6,203 nt of DNA from Hyphomonadaceae bacterium (lineage in GTDB: Bacteria > Pseudomonadota > Alphaproteobacteria > Caulobacterales > Aquidulcibacteraceae): NCBI GenBank assembly GCA_025458365.1, contig JALOSP010000091.1, forward strand, positions 1 through 6,203, given 5' to 3'. Positions 5,516 to 6,203 of this stretch are shown one piece after another (positions within the stretch are counted from its first letter, which is position 1; every line of letters starts with the position of its first letter). The notes below the pieces were generated by a model. It ran no database searches, was not told the origin of the DNA, and saw nothing but the letters and a program-made list of their open reading frames with translations. A program made the translations under genes and the position numbers.

Positions 5516-6203
5516 GGGCTGCCATTCTTTGCCTCGCGCTGGCGGCTGTTGCCGGATGCGCGAGCGTGCCACCGGCCATCGCACCGGTGGCCGGGGCCTC
5601 ATTTGCAGGTCAGTTGCCTGTCAATCCGCAGATGAGTGCGCGTGCGATTGTCGAAGCCGCACACGCAGCCGCAGGCGGTGACGTGTGGGTCAATCCAAGG
5701 AGCCTGCATCTGGTGGGCGAGGCGGTGTTTTTCACCCCAGCAGGCCCGGTGCGGCATGAGCGCTACGAGATGTGGCGGGTCTATCCCGATGCCAAGGCCG
5801 CCGCGCACGCTGCCGATGGCAAGGTGCGCATCCAGTCGTGGCGCGACGGGCAGACCGCGCTTCTGCTGGCGTTTGACGGGGAGCGGTCCTACACGGCGGC
5901 AGGCCTGCAACCGCCGTCCGACGCCGACCGGCAATGGAGCGAGAATTTCGGCTTTGGCGTGATCCGCAGCTCGCTGGATGACGGCTTCACGCTCACGCGC
6001 GGGCCGGATGATCTGGTCGATGGCAGGCCAGCCCATGTGATCACCGTCACCGATCCGGCTCGCGGCGCCACCGTGTTTGCGATCGACGCGGCCACCTATG
6101 CCGTCACCCGCGTCGGCTTCATGACCCCGCGCGGCTGGCATGAACGGACCTATTCGGACTTCTACACGGTGCCCGGCTCCCCCTGGGTCCAGCCCGGCCG
6201 CAT
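5512..6203 (+). CDS. Putative lipoprotein of unknown function (3' end cut by window)
   Basis: An open frame starts at ATG 5512 in the ATGA overlap with DUF1330 and continues for 230 codons to the window edge without a stop. The N-terminus MRAAILCLALAAVAGC is a lipoprotein signal: Arg2, a short hydrophobic core, and lipobox VAGC with lipidated Cys16; Ala17 at +2 fits outer-membrane sorting. The mature part is soluble, with strand-like segments and no membrane helices: AIVEAAHAAAGGDVW at about 45-59, YEMWRVYPDA at about 84-93, FDGERSY at about 123-129, ENFGFGVIRS from 144, then HVITVTDP and VGFMTPRGWHERTYSDFY ending near 218. The aromatic-rich strands with DGxxA-type turns resemble the LolA/LolB-like fold of lipoprotein carriers, but this is only an impression; no family is recognised with confidence. 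A weak GGTGG lies 10 bases before the ATG, so expression probably depends on coupling. The coding signal is clear; the function is unknown. Confidence 0.8.
   Translation, partial: MRAAILCLALAAVAGCASVPPAIAPVAGASFAGQLPVNPQMSARAIVEAAHAAAGGDVWVNPRSLHLVGEAVFFTPAGPVRHERYEMWRVYPDAKAAAHAADGKVRIQSWRDGQTALLLAFDGERSYTAAGLQPPSDADRQWSENFGFGVIRSSLDDGFTLTRGPDDLVDGRPAHVITVTDPARGATVFAIDAATYAVTRVGFMTPRGWHERTYSDFYTVPGSPWVQPGR

Overview
The window is about 65% G+C by eye and densely coded. The protein sequences look alphaproteobacterial: the Mfd has alphaproteobacterial-style wording (FPYEETDDQ, LLGEEQSGHIREVG), and the MDR, VOC and DUF1330 genes are of kinds common in Caulobacterales, Maricaulales and Sphingomonadales. 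The genus cannot be fixed from the sequence alone. There is no sign of a mobile element, phage, CRISPR array, tRNA or rRNA.

Layout: (1) Bases 2-3223 (+) are mfd, the transcription-repair coupling factor, complete at its C-terminus but cut at the window's left edge. (2) Bases 3227-5109 (-) are a two-gene, translationally coupled unit. A glyoxalase-fold (VOC) protein with two domains comes first, followed through a 4-base ATGA overlap by a zinc-free medium-chain reductase (MDR) of the prostaglandin-reductase/CurA type. The reductase ends 3 bases from the end of mfd, so the two are tail to tail. (3) Bases 5110-5221 are a divergent intergenic region with an AT-rich patch and a chain of overlapping short inverted repeats. 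(4) Bases 5222-6203 (+) are a second coupled pair, again with an ATGA overlap: a DUF1330 protein followed by a lipoprotein of unknown function that runs off the right edge.

How the genes may work together: mfd is a housekeeping DNA-repair gene and probably unrelated to its neighbours. The VOC-MDR pair suggests small-molecule metabolism or reactive-carbonyl handling, but the substrate cannot be read from the sequence. The VOC protein seems to lack the usual metal ligands, which argues against a standard glyoxalase or dioxygenase reaction. The DUF1330-lipoprotein pair shares the control region with the VOC-MDR pair and may be co-regulated with it.

No clearly new biological system is visible. 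The points most worth following up are the control region, the apparently metal-free VOC protein coupled to a reductase, and the uncharacterised lipoprotein.
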